Below are positions 51,123 through 60,600 of a stretch of DNA of 64,000 bases, piece by piece. The position numbers were made by a program, and so were the translations under genes. Position 1 is the first letter of the stretch, and each line of letters starts with the position of its first letter. Below the pieces are notes generated by a model. It was not told the origin of the DNA. It was given only the letters and a program-made list of their open reading frames with translations, and did no database searches. This stretch comes from Phocaeicola_A sp045545095. Lineage in GTDB: Bacteria; Bacteroidota; Bacteroidia; Bacteroidales; Bacteroidaceae. The stretch lies in assembly GCA_045545095.1 (NCBI GenBank), contig JAZQAG010000031.1, forward strand, positions 27,401 through 91,400, in the 5' to 3' direction.

Positions 51123-53693
51123 TTATTGATGCTGTCCTTTGTATTCAGAGGGTGAAAGCCCGGTAGATGCTTTGAAGCAACGGCTGAAATATTTCGGGTC
51201 TGCAAAACCGCATTGGAAAGCCACTTCGGCTATTGTCAGTTCTTTTTCATCAAGCAGTTGGAATGCTTTCTTTAATCGTGCTTCGCGTAAAAAGTCCAGA
51301 GGGGTGATGCCAAGGATTGATTTCATTTTGCGGTTCAGGCCGGACCGGCTGGTGGCAGCCGCTTCTGCCATATCGCTGATGTTGATGTCCGGGTTGCTGA
51401 TGTTGGCCTCTACAAAATCCATGACTCGACGCATGAACAGGTCGTCCTCCTCGCTGATTTTAGGGGCGGATTGGGATGGGACAGGATGGGCTTCATGTTC
51501 TTCAGGCCTGTTCAGTAGGGCGAGATATGCTTCCAGCGTTTCCCGTTGTTTGCGGTTGATGCGTCTTATATATATAATAGTATAGGTGATACTGCCTGTC
51601 ACCATGATGAAAATCAGGATATAGAGCAGGGTGGCCCATCCCGTCTCCCAGAAAGTGGGGGTGACGATAATGGTTATGGAGCGTGTATTCTCGGACCAAA
51701 GCCCATCGGAGTTGGTTGACCGGATACTCAAAGTGTAGCTTCCCGGTTTCAGGTCAAGGAATGTTGCTGAACGGGTGGATTGCACATGGTTCCATTCCGA
51801 TTTGTTTCCCTCATAATCCAACCTGAACGCATATTGGAGATGTCGTGCATCGGTATAGTCCAACGCGGCATAATGTATGGTCAGATTCCGTTCCTTGGAC
51901 GACAATGTCAGCGTGTCAATAAGTGGCGAGATGGTCTCAATCCCCTTGTTCTGTATATCCGCTCCTGTAATTACGATGGGGGGCGAATAGCTGCTTTTGC
52001 GGAGTCTGTCGGCCTTTAACGCAAAAGCACCGTCGTGCAGACCGAACAGCCATCTCCCGTCTGGAAGCTGTATTGGATGGGCCTCCGAGAAACGGCATTC
52101 CCGCATCAGGAAGTTACCGTCATAGTGTTCCCCTTGGCCAGTATCGGGATCCAACAGGCATAGTTGGTTCCCACAGACCACCCACAGCCGGTTTCCTGTG
52201 ACAGCCATGGATAGGATGACATCGGATGGAAGCCCATTTTTGGTGTTGTAGTGCTTGAACCGGAGTGTGTCGGCCAGCAGGTCTTGGGTGATGAGCTTGT
52301 TGACTCCTCCACTCTCGGTGCTGATGAACAACTCCCCTTTGCTGTTTTCCGCGATGTCCATAGTGGCGCTGCAGCTCAGCCCGTCGGATATTCCGTGTTG
52401 TGCCGTGTGGCGGTGAAACTTGATTCTTCCTAAATCCCTTTCGCGTATATCGGCCGTCAGTAATCCCACAGTTGTTGCTGCCATCAATATCGAATCGTTG
52501 GTGATGTGTATGAATCTCACTTTCGGACTTTCGTTGATGGGATATCCTTTCAGCCCGTTTCCCGCATGGATAAAGTGGGCATCAGGTTGCTCCGGGGTTT
52601 CCAGACAGTTTATGCCGCCTCCCAATGTGGCTATCCACAATCGTCCGTAGGAATCTTCTTTGATGTCATAGACATGACTGTGGCTCAGCGCGCTGGCTGC
52701 GTTTGATGGAGAGTCATTCTCTCCTCCCCAATGACTGATGTCAAAAGTTCCGTTTCCCTTTTCTCGTAAACGGATGATACCGCCGGGCTTGGCTCCCAAC
52801 CAATAGTCTCCGTTCAGGCTTTGGGTGATGCAATATATTGGATGGTTGAAAGAAACATACCTTTGGTGCAGTCTGCCATCGCTTCCCAGATAGCCCAACA
52901 ACTTGTTGCCGGAATCGTAGAGGCGTACGGTCGCATCATCCCGTCCGGTCACCCAATAGCGGTCTTTCTTGTCGGTAAAGATGCTGCGCACATGAGTCTC
53001 GTTTTCTTGCTCCAACGTTTCAATCGGATTATCGTGGAAACAGAGTTTGTAGATACCTTCTGAAGATAACAGCCACAGGTTCCCCTGTGTGTCGGGGTAT
53101 GCAAATCGTGGCGTCTCTATTGGTATCTCCAACGGATACGGCTTATTCCCAAGGTCCTGTCGTGTCCCCTTTTTCCAATAGAGATTCCCCTCCGTGTCGA
53201 GTGTCCAGAATGTCCCGAACCTGTCTTCGTATGTCAGCTTTGAATCTTTCTGGTTTTGGATGGAGAATCCCCGGTTGTTCCTCAACAGCTTGTCATCCAT
53301 CTGTTGTTGCTCTTCGGCGGGAATGTCCCGATAGCAGTAACTTCTCAAGTCGAAGAGGTAGTATCCGTCATCGTTCTTGCAGCAGATATCACCCTCTGTT
53401 ATCAGCCAGATGTTGCGTATGCGGTTATTGGTCATGCTGCATCCATCTCCCGGCTCCACTTTGAAACATTTGAATTCGTATCCGTCGTATCGGTTCAGAC
53501 CGTTCCAGGTAGCAAACCATAACATGCCTTTGTGGTCTTGCAGGATTTGGGTCACTCTCCAGTGGGAAAGACCGCAGTTTTCATCGTAGCGGATCACTTT
53601 GCACACAGGAGCAGCCTGCATCGTCAGGTACAGGCACAGGTAACATATAAGTATGGATAACCGATAGGGGGATTGGGACAGTTTTTTTCTCAT
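51123..53693 (-). CDS. Membrane sensor-regulator: beta-propeller, Y_Y_Y domain, TM helix, AraC DNA-binding domain
   Basis: About 856 residues from ATG 53693 (MRKKLSQSPYRLSILICYLC). The periplasmic part has two-component-regulator propeller repeats (ILQDHKGMLWFATWNGLNRY, then PDTQGNLWLLSSEGIYKL, EDSYGRLWIATLGGGINCL) and a Y_Y_Y domain (~600-680, YAFRLDYEGNKSEW). One transmembrane helix lies at ~692-712. The cytoplasmic part is a short linker and an AraC-type HTH (~750-855, DINISDMAEAAATSRSGLNR). There is no histidine kinase or receiver domain, unlike true hybrid two-component systems. It probably senses a pectin fragment and controls the neighbours; the ligand is not known. Confidence 0.88.
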   Translation of the reverse strand: MRKKLSQSPYRLSILICYLCLYLTMQAAPVCKVIRYDENCGLSHWRVTQILQDHKGMLWFATWNGLNRYDGYEFKCFKVEPGDGCSMTNNRIRNIWLITEGDICCKNDDGYYLFDLRSYCYRDIPAEEQQQMDDKLLRNNRGFSIQNQKDSKLTYEDRFGTFWTLDTEGNLYWKKGTRQDLGNKPYPLEIPIETPRFAYPDTQGNLWLLSSEGIYKLCFHDNPIETLEQENETHVRSIFTDKKDRYWVTGRDDATVRLYDSGNKLLGYLGSDGRLHQRYVSFNHPIYCITQSLNGDYWLGAKPGGIIRLREKGNGTFDISHWGGENDSPSNAASALSHSHVYDIKEDSYGRLWIATLGGGINCLETPEQPDAHFIHAGNGLKGYPINESPKVRFIHITNDSILMAATTVGLLTADIRERDLGRIKFHRHTAQHGISDGLSCSATMDIAENSKGELFISTESGGVNKLITQDLLADTLRFKHYNTKNGLPSDVILSMAVTGNRLWVVCGNQLCLLDPDTGQGEHYDGNFLMRECRFSEAHPIQLPDGRWLFGLHDGAFALKADRLRKSSYSPPIVITGADIQNKGIETISPLIDTLTLSSKERNLTIHYAALDYTDARHLQYAFRLDYEGNKSEWNHVQSTRSATFLDLKPGSYTLSIRSTNSDGLWSENTRSITIIVTPTFWETGWATLLYILIFIMVTGSITYTIIYIRRINRKQRETLEAYLALLNRPEEHEAHPVPSQSAPKISEEDDLFMRRVMDFVEANISNPDINISDMAEAAATSRSGLNRKMKSILGITPLDFLREARLKKAFQLLDEKELTIAEVAFQCGFADPKYFSRCFKASTGLSPSEYKGQHQ

Positions 53694-53723
53694 GGGATGT
53701 TTCGGAAACAATTGTTCTGCCCA

Positions 53724-53755
53724 CAAAAATACGACCATTCCTTTTCCCTACCAAA
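53724..53755 (-). promoter_or_regulatory. Promoter of the sensor-regulator
   Basis: Minus strand TTTG (53752-53755), N20, TATTTTTG (53724-53731), 30 bp before the start codon. Confidence 0.82.
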
Positions 53756-53807
53756 CTTTTCCTGCAAATTTCTTTTCCTTTTATCTTTCTAATCACATAA
53801 AATCGTG

Positions 53808-53815
53808 TATCTTTG
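53808..53815 (+). promoter_or_regulatory. -7 box (TATCTTTG) of the GH106 gene
   Basis: Fits TAnnTTTG, 41 bp before the chosen start. The two divergent promoters share a spacer of about 160 bp, where the regulator could act on both. Confidence 0.65.
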
Positions 53816-53856
53816 TGCGCGTTACCATGAATAATAGACAAATAAGATATTCGATT

Positions 53857-56631
53857 ATGAAGAAAAACAACCTGTTTATGAGTGGTCTGTTGTTGGCTGT
53901 TGCCGCAATGGGTCAGGCACAGGCTCCCACAGAGTGGCCTGTTGTGGAAACTGAAGCGCGCCCTGCAGCCCGTTGGTGGTGGTTGGGCAGTGCCGTAGAT
54001 AAAGAAGGATTGACCCACAACCTCGAAGCTTATGCAGAGAAGGGTATGGGCACTGTGGAGATTACCCCCATCTATGGAGTGATTGGCAACGAGGCTAATG
54101 ATATCGACTACCTGACTCCGAAGTGGATGGAAATGCTGAACCATACGATGAGTGAAGCAGAGCGGTTGGGAATGAACATCGATATGAACAACGGTACAGG
54201 ATGGCCTTTCGGTGGCCCCGAGGTGAGCATCGAGGATGCCGCCACACGTGCCTTGTTCCAGACCTATACCTTGCCGGGTGGTCAGGCGTTGGACGAGCCT
54301 GTGGTGATGAAAGACCGCAAGCAGAAGGATGTGGCCCGCTTGGGCTGCCTCATGGCCTATGGCCCCAATGGCAAGACGGTGAACCTGACCAAAAAGGTGG
54401 CGGCTGACGGCAAACTTGCTTGGACGGCTCCGGCTGGCGGCGAGTGGACCCTCATAGCCCAGTTCACCGGCAAGACTCTGCAGAAGGTGAAGCGTGCCGC
54501 TCCCGGTGGAGAGGGATATGTGATGGACCATCTCGACAAGGGTGCTGTGAAACGTTATTTGGCCAAGTTCGACAAGGCTTTCAAGGCGAATGGCCTGAAG
54601 CAGATACCCAACAACTTCTTCAACGACTCTTATGAGGTGTATGGTGCCGATTGGACTCCCACGCTGCTCAAGGAGTTTGCCAAGCGCCGGGGGTATCGTC
54701 TGGAAGACCACTTCCCTGAGTTCCTCGACGAAGCCAGGGGTGCTGCCCGCACCGATGCTACGGCTCGCATTGTCAGCGACTACCGCGAGACAATGGGCGA
54801 ACTGCTCTACGAGAACTTCACCCGCCAGTGGACCGAGTGGGCGCACAAGCATGGCAGTCAGACCCGTAATCAGGCACACGGTTCGCCCGGTAACCTTATC
54901 GACCTCTATGCTACTGTAGATGTGCCCGAGTGCGAAGGTTTCGGACTCTCCAACTTCGGCATCAAGGGACTCCGTCAGGACACCCTCACCCGCAAGAACG
55001 ATTCCGATATGTCCATGCTCAAATATGCCTCTTCGGGTGCCCACCTTACCGGCAAGCCGCTCGTCTCTTCCGAGACCTTCACTTGGCTTACCGACCACTT
55101 CCGCACCTCACTCTCGCAGTGCAAGCCTGATATCGACCTGATGTTCCTCTCCGGAGTGAACCACACCTTCTTCCACGGAGCCACCTACACACCGAAGGGC
55201 GAAGCCTGGCCGGGATGGAAATTCTATGCCTCGGTGGATATGACTCCCACCAACAGCATCTGGCGCGATGCCGGAGCCTTCTTCGACTATATCAGCCGTT
55301 GCCAGTCGTTCCTGCAGATGGGACAGCCCGACAATGATTTCCTCGTCTATCTGCCTGTCTATGACATGTGGAACGAACAACCCGGACGTATGCTCTCTTT
55401 CGACATCCATGGTATGCACAAGCGTGCCCCCAAGTTCATCGAAACGGTGAACAGCATCATGTCTGCCGGTTACGATGTGGATTACATCAGCGATAACTAC
55501 ATCCGCTCAACCCGTTGTGAGGGTGGTATGCTGAAGACCGTGGGCGGCACCAGATACAAGGCCATCATCATCCCTGCTGTGAAGCGTATGCCGGCCGACA
55601 TCCTGCAGAAACTCATCACGTTGGCCGAACAGGGTGCCGAGATTGTTTTCGTAGGCAACTATCCCGAGAGCGTGCCCGGATACAGCAACCTGGCCAAGCG
55701 TACGGCACAGTTCGACAAACTGTTGGCCCGTCTGCCCAAAGCCGACTTCGGCAAGGTAGAGAAGCAGGCCCTGAAGAAAGGTCAGATTATCACCGGTAAT
55801 GACTATGCACAGACCCTTGCCGCTACGGGAGTTGCCAACGAAATGATGAAATCACAGTATGGTCTCCAGTACATCCGTCGTACCAATGCCGAGGGACATC
55901 ACTACTTCATCTCCTCACTCCAGCCCAAGGGCGTGGATGGCTGGATAGACCTGGCCGTACCAGTGAAGAGTGCCCTTATCTTTGACCCTATGACCGGCAA
56001 AGTGGGCAAGGCCGAAGTGAATGGAAAGAGTGTGCGCCTGCAGCTGGCGTCGGGTGAGAGTGTCATCCTGAAAGTCTTTGCCGACAAGGAGGTGGAGGCC
56101 GATGCATGGGCTTACTACGCACCGCAACCTGTCAGCCTGAGCATCGATGGCGGTTGGACACTCAGTTTCCCTGAGAGCGAACCGGCCATCAGCGGAACCT
56201 ACGCTATCGGAACGCTCGGCTCATGGACAGAGCAGGACATCCCGAATGCGACAGTAAACATGGGTGCCGGTCTCTATCGTGTAGAGTTCGACCTGCCGGC
56301 TATGCCTGCTGCCGAGTGGCAACTCGACCTTGGCGATGTGCGCGAGAGTGCCCGCATCCGCATCAACGGACAGGAGGTGGCAACCCTGTTTGCCGTGCCG
56401 TTCCGCACCTTGGTAGGCCAGTATCTGAAACCCGGCAAGAATGTGCTGGAGGTGGAGGTGACCAATCTGCCGGCCAACCGCATTGCCGAGTATGACCGTC
56501 AGGGTATCAAGTGGCGCAAGTTCAAGGATATCAATGTGGTGGGTATCAACTACAAGAAGGGCGGCTACGGCCAGTGGCACACTATGCCCAGCGGATTGCT
56601 TGGCCCTGTGAAGCTGGTTCCAATGAAATAA
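53857..56631 (+). CDS. GH106-type alpha-L-rhamnosidase
   Basis: A 924-residue protein. The open frame extends to 53692, but the -7 box at 53808 and the signal peptide MKKNNLFMSGLLLAVAAMGQ place the start at 53857. The N-terminal barrel has ARPAARWWWLGSAVDKEGL (~35), NIDMNNGTGWPFGGPEVS (~110) and NNFFNDSYEVYGADW (~250). SSETFTWLTDHFRTSLSQCK and HTFFHGATYTPKGEAWPGW lie near ~400-455. The C-terminal ~150 residues are a jelly-roll (RIRINGQEVATLFAVPFRTL). GH106 enzymes release rhamnose from rhamnogalacturonan or flavonoid glycosides. This fits the pectin esterase upstream. Confidence 0.85.
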   Translation: MKKNNLFMSGLLLAVAAMGQAQAPTEWPVVETEARPAARWWWLGSAVDKEGLTHNLEAYAEKGMGTVEITPIYGVIGNEANDIDYLTPKWMEMLNHTMSEAERLGMNIDMNNGTGWPFGGPEVSIEDAATRALFQTYTLPGGQALDEPVVMKDRKQKDVARLGCLMAYGPNGKTVNLTKKVAADGKLAWTAPAGGEWTLIAQFTGKTLQKVKRAAPGGEGYVMDHLDKGAVKRYLAKFDKAFKANGLKQIPNNFFNDSYEVYGADWTPTLLKEFAKRRGYRLEDHFPEFLDEARGAARTDATARIVSDYRETMGELLYENFTRQWTEWAHKHGSQTRNQAHGSPGNLIDLYATVDVPECEGFGLSNFGIKGLRQDTLTRKNDSDMSMLKYASSGAHLTGKPLVSSETFTWLTDHFRTSLSQCKPDIDLMFLSGVNHTFFHGATYTPKGEAWPGWKFYASVDMTPTNSIWRDAGAFFDYISRCQSFLQMGQPDNDFLVYLPVYDMWNEQPGRMLSFDIHGMHKRAPKFIETVNSIMSAGYDVDYISDNYIRSTRCEGGMLKTVGGTRYKAIIIPAVKRMPADILQKLITLAEQGAEIVFVGNYPESVPGYSNLAKRTAQFDKLLARLPKADFGKVEKQALKKGQIITGNDYAQTLAATGVANEMMKSQYGLQYIRRTNAEGHHYFISSLQPKGVDGWIDLAVPVKSALIFDPMTGKVGKAEVNGKSVRLQLASGESVILKVFADKEVEADAWAYYAPQPVSLSIDGGWTLSFPESEPAISGTYAIGTLGSWTEQDIPNATVNMGAGLYRVEFDLPAMPAAEWQLDLGDVRESARIRINGQEVATLFAVPFRTLVGQYLKPGKNVLEVEVTNLPANRIAEYDRQGIKWRKFKDINVVGINYKKGGYGQWHTMPSGLLGPVKLVPMK

Positions 56632-56650
56632 GAGTATAACTGAATAATAC

Positions 56651-56684
56651 CCCACGGAAGATACGGATTCGTGTCATCCGTGGG
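56651..56684. repeat. 8-bp inverted repeat between GH106 and CotH genes
   Basis: CCCACGGA (56651-56658) and TCCGTGGG (56677-56684) with an 18-nt loop, followed by ctaaaaaag. It may be a weak attenuator or mRNA-processing hairpin. Confidence 0.5.
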
Positions 56685-56697
56685 CTAAAAAAGAAGT

Positions 56698-57927
56698 ATG
56701 AAAAAGACTCGCACCATCTATATCCTCTTTGCCCTTGCATTATTGGGCTTGTTGGCTTTCTTCGGCTGGAAATATATCGAGACAAAGAAGGATGCTTTAT
56801 CCTCTTTGCCGTTGTTAAAAATCACTTTGCCCGATGATGCCCCGCCGTTGGAGCGCGACAAGTGGATGTCCAACTGTAATGTGAGGCTCTATGTTGATGG
56901 TGGTGAGTCTGTCTATAACTCTACGTATGCCGAGATTGAGGGGCGCGGCCATTCCACTTTCGCCCAACCCAAGAAACCTTTCAATCTGAAGCTGGACAAG
57001 AAAGAGTCCCTGTTGGGGATGCCTGCCCGTGAGCGTTGGGTATTGTTGGCCTGTTTTTTCGACCATGCCCTGATGCGTAATGCCTTGGGACAGGCTGTTG
57101 CCCGTCAGACTTCGTTGGCTCCCACCACATCGGAGGGACGCTTTGTCCGTCTGGTCATCAATGAAGAGGAGATAGGGGTGTATTACCTTTGCGAGAATGT
57201 GCGCGATGTCATGGAAGAGGCAACGACGCTCCTGCTCGAGTTTGATACCTATGCCATCAGCGAGGACAAAACGGTGTTCCGGACCTCTCTTGACAGCCTG
57301 CCCGTATCTGTACGGAAACCCAAAAAGCTGATTGCCAGTGCCCGTAAACGTATCACGGCTCAGATTGATACGATGGAGAGTTCGCCGGTCGAGAATGTGG
57401 ATTTCGATACTTTTGCAGACTATTTCCTGGTACAGGAACTTTGTCAGAACGGAGAACTTAATGGACCACGCAGTTGTTATATGCACATCCTTCCAGATGG
57501 GCGTATGGCTGCTGGGCCGGTATGGGATTTCGATTTGGCCTTCATCCCTGTAGGTGTCGATCAGGGCAACGACCTTCGCCCTTTGCGTAAGGCCGGTATG
57601 CCCGATGTTCGTCTGCTTACTGCCGATTCACTCTACAATGCTCGCTCTTTGTGGTACGGCCGCTTGTTGCAGGATTCCTCTTTCGTGGCCCATGTGAAGA
57701 GCCGTTGGCAACTACTCAAACCCCGTTTTGAAGGGCTGACAGCCCATATGGATAGTCTGGACAATCTGATTCGTCCTTTTGCCATAGCCGACCAGCAGAA
57801 GTGGAACAGCCTTGAACCGGCCCGTTTCGACACTTGTACCACCTATCCTTCGGCTTTTGAAACGTTGAAGACCACCTATCTCACCCGTATTGTCAAGCTC
57901 GACAGTCTGGTAAATAGCTTGGAATAG
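56698..57927 (+). CDS. CotH-like protein kinase-fold protein, membrane anchored
   Basis: A 409-residue protein with an N-terminal membrane anchor (~6-24). CotH signatures are EIEGRGHSTFAQPKKPFNLK (~80-99), LLACFFDHALMRNALGQAVA (~116-135), NEEEIGVYYLCENVRD (~156-171) and GPVWDFDLAF (~279-288, metal-binding DFD). CotH proteins have an atypical kinase fold and phosphorylate secreted proteins; many Bacteroidales members are annotated only by fold. It lies 66 bp downstream of GH106 and may belong to the pectin locus. Confidence 0.82.
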   Translation: MKKTRTIYILFALALLGLLAFFGWKYIETKKDALSSLPLLKITLPDDAPPLERDKWMSNCNVRLYVDGGESVYNSTYAEIEGRGHSTFAQPKKPFNLKLDKKESLLGMPARERWVLLACFFDHALMRNALGQAVARQTSLAPTTSEGRFVRLVINEEEIGVYYLCENVRDVMEEATTLLLEFDTYAISEDKTVFRTSLDSLPVSVRKPKKLIASARKRITAQIDTMESSPVENVDFDTFADYFLVQELCQNGELNGPRSCYMHILPDGRMAAGPVWDFDLAFIPVGVDQGNDLRPLRKAGMPDVRLLTADSLYNARSLWYGRLLQDSSFVAHVKSRWQLLKPRFEGLTAHMDSLDNLIRPFAIADQQKWNSLEPARFDTCTTYPSAFETLKTTYLTRIVKLDSLVNSLE

Positions 57928-58027
57928 CAGGTTGCAGATTACTTGCCTGCGGTGTGAGCGGATGGGCGATTTGGCGGGTTTGCCATCTGGGGAGCATCGT
58001 GAAAATAGGTTTGTGAAAATAAGATTG

Positions 58028-58393
58028 ATGAAAAAGAACTTTCTGATTGTTTTAGGTACTCTATCCTTGGTGTTAGGTCTGTTGGGTATAGCCCTTCCTT
58101 TGCTTCCCACCACTCCCTTCCTGTTGCTTTCTGCCACCTGTTATTTTCATGGGTCGGACCGCCTTTATCGTTGGCTCATGTCCCATCCCACGTTAGGCCC
58201 CTATATCCATAGCTTCCGTGAAGACAAGGCCATCCCCCTCCGTGTCAAGGTCGTGTCAGTCACCATGGTATGGGTCACTTTGCTCTATTGCATCTTCTTT
58301 GTAGTCGATCCGCTTTGGCTACGCATCCTCCTCTTCCTGCTTGCCATCGGCATCAGTTGGCATATCCTTTCCTATAAGACCCGTCGGGCATGA
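58028..58393 (+). CDS. YbaN/DUF454 family membrane protein
   Basis: A 121-residue protein starting at ATG 58028 (MKKNFLIVLGTLSLVLGL). An upstream frame is non-homologous. DUF454 features: GLLGIALPLLPTTPFLLLSA (~18-37), CYFHGSDRLYRWLMSHPTLG (~39-58), YIHSFREDKAIPLRVK (~60-75), then two C-terminal helices. Function unknown; an inner-membrane location is expected. Array D starts 18 bp after the stop. Confidence 0.88.
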   Translation: MKKNFLIVLGTLSLVLGLLGIALPLLPTTPFLLLSATCYFHGSDRLYRWLMSHPTLGPYIHSFREDKAIPLRVKVVSVTMVWVTLLYCIFFVVDPLWLRILLFLLAIGISWHILSYKTRRA

Positions 58394-58410
58394 GAGGAGA
58401 AAGTGAAAAA

Positions 58411-58506
58411 TGCGCCTTGCTTTTTCTCAAATGCGCCTTGCATTTTTCAAAAAGCAAGGCGCATTTGTACCAAGTGCGAGCCGCATTTTGGAAAATGCAA
58501 GGCGCA
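58411..58506. repeat. Array D: second copy of the five-unit 21-22-nt array
   Basis: tgcgccttgc at 58411 and 58432, gcaaggcgca at 58454, the degenerate unit gcgagccgca at 58476, gcaaggcgca at 58497. Spacing is 21, 22, 22, 21, identical to array A. Thirty-six bases (58432-58467) are identical to 3452-3487, 55 kb away. Confidence 0.92.
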
Positions 58507-58565
58507 TTTTCTCATATGAAGTGGATTCGTGATAATTGTATTGAACTGAATAAGATAAGAAATCA

Positions 58566-59024
58566 ATGACGAAGAAAAGACTGTTTTTTGACATGGATGG
58601 TGTGTTGGTCGATTTCCAGAGTGGTATCGACAAGTTAAGTGAAGACACAAGGCGCGAGTATGAGGGACGACTCGACGAAGTACCTGGCATCTTCTCGTTG
58701 ATGGACCCTATACCTGGAGCCATCGAAGCGGCACATCGCCTGCAAGAGCATTATGACGTGTACATCCTTTCCACAGCTCCTTGGAAGAACCCCACTGCAG
58801 CGAGCGACAAAGTGGCATGGGTGACGAAGTACTTGGACGACGTGTTCCACAAACGCATGATCATCACCCATTGCAAGAACTTGTGCAAAGGTGATTATCT
58901 CATCGATGACCGTGGCAAGAACGGAACGAGTGAGTTTGAGGGCGAATGGATACACTTCGGGTCAGAGTGTTTCCCTGATTGGGAAAGTGTGTTGGACTAT
59001 CTTCTATCACCAGATCAGTTTTAA
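58566..59024 (+). CDS. 5'(3')-deoxyribonucleotidase-like HAD phosphatase
   Basis: A 152-residue protein with the HAD motif DMDGVLVDF (~9-17), SLMDPIPGAIEAAHRLQEHY (~45-64), motif II ILSTAPW (~68-74) and the C-terminal acidic motif LIDDRGKNG (~113-121). The pattern is that of NT5C-type deoxyribonucleotidases, which remove phosphate from dNMPs such as dUMP and dTMP. Its stop codon overlaps that of the convergent esterase in the shared TTAA. Confidence 0.87.
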   Translation: MTKKRLFFDMDGVLVDFQSGIDKLSEDTRREYEGRLDEVPGIFSLMDPIPGAIEAAHRLQEHYDVYILSTAPWKNPTAASDKVAWVTKYLDDVFHKRMIITHCKNLCKGDYLIDDRGKNGTSEFEGEWIHFGSECFPDWESVLDYLLSPDQF

Positions 59025-60472
59025 AAATCATTCGGGAAGAAGGGTGTGACGGGTAGCCCTTCGGAGTTTGTCAGGTTGGGGATGGCCGTTTCGTGCCAAC
59101 CTAAGCGGACTTGGGTCGGTTTAAAGAACCCATAGACTCGCACTTGGTTTTTGCTGATGATTTCGGCCAGCGCCGGACGGAAATCGTTCTTGTCCGAAGC
59201 CAGTTCGAACCAACTGAGCAACTTCCCGTCGCTTGTCTTCAATCCTTCACCACAGTGGTCAAAGGTGATGATGATTTCTTGTTCACGCTTTTCCCAACTC
59301 TTGACGCGTGGTCCCGACCACAGGATGGAGTCGCGTCCATAGCTCTTGGCCAATGCCACGCGGGCCAGTCGGGCACCCACTTCCCATTTGTACGAAGGGT
59401 GGATGTCGCGCAAGTCATCCACCAGGTCATTCACAACAATGTATTCGCTGTTTGGTATCAGCTCCTTGGCATTTATCTGGCTCTGGCGGAACAGAGGCAA
59501 TGTTTCGGCCGTGACGGGGCCTTTGGCATTGCGGTGCATACGGTCGGAATAGATGTGTGAAGCCAGCAGTACGTAGTAGAAGGGGGCTTCGGGAAGTCCG
59601 AAGTCCTGTCGCCACCGCTCGGTCATCAGTTGGAATTTGCGGGCATAGTCCCGGTCATCGATAGCGCAATTGTTCTCGCCCTGATACCACAGGAATCCCT
59701 TGATACCGTAAGGGATAATGGGACGGAGCAACCTGTTGTACATGTCGCCCGGACGTACTCCCTGTATCATACCGTTGTTCTCTTTCAGTATGTCGGCATA
59801 TAGGGAGAAGGGGGCATTATCGTAGGCCTCTTTAGGAGTCCAAGCTTCGATGCGTGTGCCTCCTACAGCAGTGGTGATGATGCCTACGGGTACATCCAAC
59901 TCCTCCTGTATCCTCTTTCCGAAGAAATAGCCTGCGGCCGATACATTGGGCAGACTCTCACCATCGGCCACCCGCCAACTGCTCTTTCCCCGTCGGCCGG
60001 GAAGGAATACGCGAATCATCTCATTGGCAGGCTTTTTCAGCTCCTCAGCAGCCAAATCGCTTCCTTTCTTGGGCGGGGCAAATTGGGGGAGCAACCTCAT
60101 GCGGTACTCCATGTTCGACTGTCCGGCACAAAGCCATACTTCACCGATGGCAACATTGTTGAGTACGATGGTCGTATCTTTTGCCTGGATGGTCAGTGTG
60201 TGTGATGTTTTGTCGGCAGTCATGGCCGGAAGCATCACTTTCCATTTCCCCTCGTTGTCAGCTCGGGTAGTCAGTTTCCGTTTGTCAAAGGTCACTTTCA
60301 CCCGTTCACCGGGCACGGCTGTTCCCCACACGGGTACGGGCTGTCCCTGTTGCAACACCATGTGCGATGACAGAACGTCGGGAATAGAGAAGCGTATTTG
60401 TCCTTTTACTTGTGCTTGGCAGACAGGCCATAAGGCAATTCCTAAAAAGAGGGTCAATAACAATTTCTTCAT
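59021..60472 (-). CDS. Sialate O-acetylesterase-like secreted SGNH hydrolase
   Basis: A 483-residue protein with signal peptide (~1-20), an N-terminal Ig-like/jelly-roll part (VLSSHMVLQQGQPVPVWGTA ~34-53), the nucleophile motif WLCAGQSNMEYRM (~113-125), GIITTAVGGTRIEAW (~198-212), WYQGENNC (~257-264) and a C-terminal His region (NDLVDDLRDIHPSYKWEVGA). The family removes acetyl esters from sialic acids, but several Bacteroides members act on acetylated xylan or pectin. With the pectin genes nearby, pectin-derived substrates are possible. It has its own -7 box. Confidence 0.85.
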   Translation of the reverse strand: MKKLLLTLFLGIALWPVCQAQVKGQIRFSIPDVLSSHMVLQQGQPVPVWGTAVPGERVKVTFDKRKLTTRADNEGKWKVMLPAMTADKTSHTLTIQAKDTTIVLNNVAIGEVWLCAGQSNMEYRMRLLPQFAPPKKGSDLAAEELKKPANEMIRVFLPGRRGKSSWRVADGESLPNVSAAGYFFGKRIQEELDVPVGIITTAVGGTRIEAWTPKEAYDNAPFSLYADILKENNGMIQGVRPGDMYNRLLRPIIPYGIKGFLWYQGENNCAIDDRDYARKFQLMTERWRQDFGLPEAPFYYVLLASHIYSDRMHRNAKGPVTAETLPLFRQSQINAKELIPNSEYIVVNDLVDDLRDIHPSYKWEVGARLARVALAKSYGRDSILWSGPRVKSWEKREQEIIITFDHCGEGLKTSDGKLLSWFELASDKNDFRPALAEIISKNQVRVYGFFKPTQVRLGWHETAIPNLTNSEGLPVTPFFPNDF

Positions 60473-60497
60473 GATAGTTCAGATAAGTAAGATGGTG

Positions 60498-60505
60498 CAA
60501 ATATA
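60498..60505 (-). promoter_or_regulatory. -7 box (TATATTTG) for the sialate O-acetylesterase-like gene
   Basis: Fits TAnnTTTG, 26 bp before the start codon on the minus strand. The TTTTTTG words upstream are only 11 bp away, too close for -33. Confidence 0.55.
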
Positions 60506-60567
60506 GTGACATTTTGCAAAAAACGGAGTAATCCCTGAAACAAAATGCCTTCTCTCTTTGTCGTACC

Positions 60568-60579
60568 TCTATCGATAGA
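60568..60579. promoter_or_regulatory. Perfect 12-bp palindrome TCTATCGATAGA upstream of catalase
   Basis: It lies 22 bp before the catalase start in the divergent spacer. It may be an operator; OxyR control is known for Bacteroides katA, but this is not a canonical OxyR site. Confidence 0.45.
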
Positions 60580-60600
60580 ACCCACTTTAAGAATGTGTTT

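Noticed and set aside
53581..55098. 505-codon minus-strand open frame under the GH106 gene
   Set aside because: Antisense to clear GH106 and regulator coding sequence, with no recognised domain.
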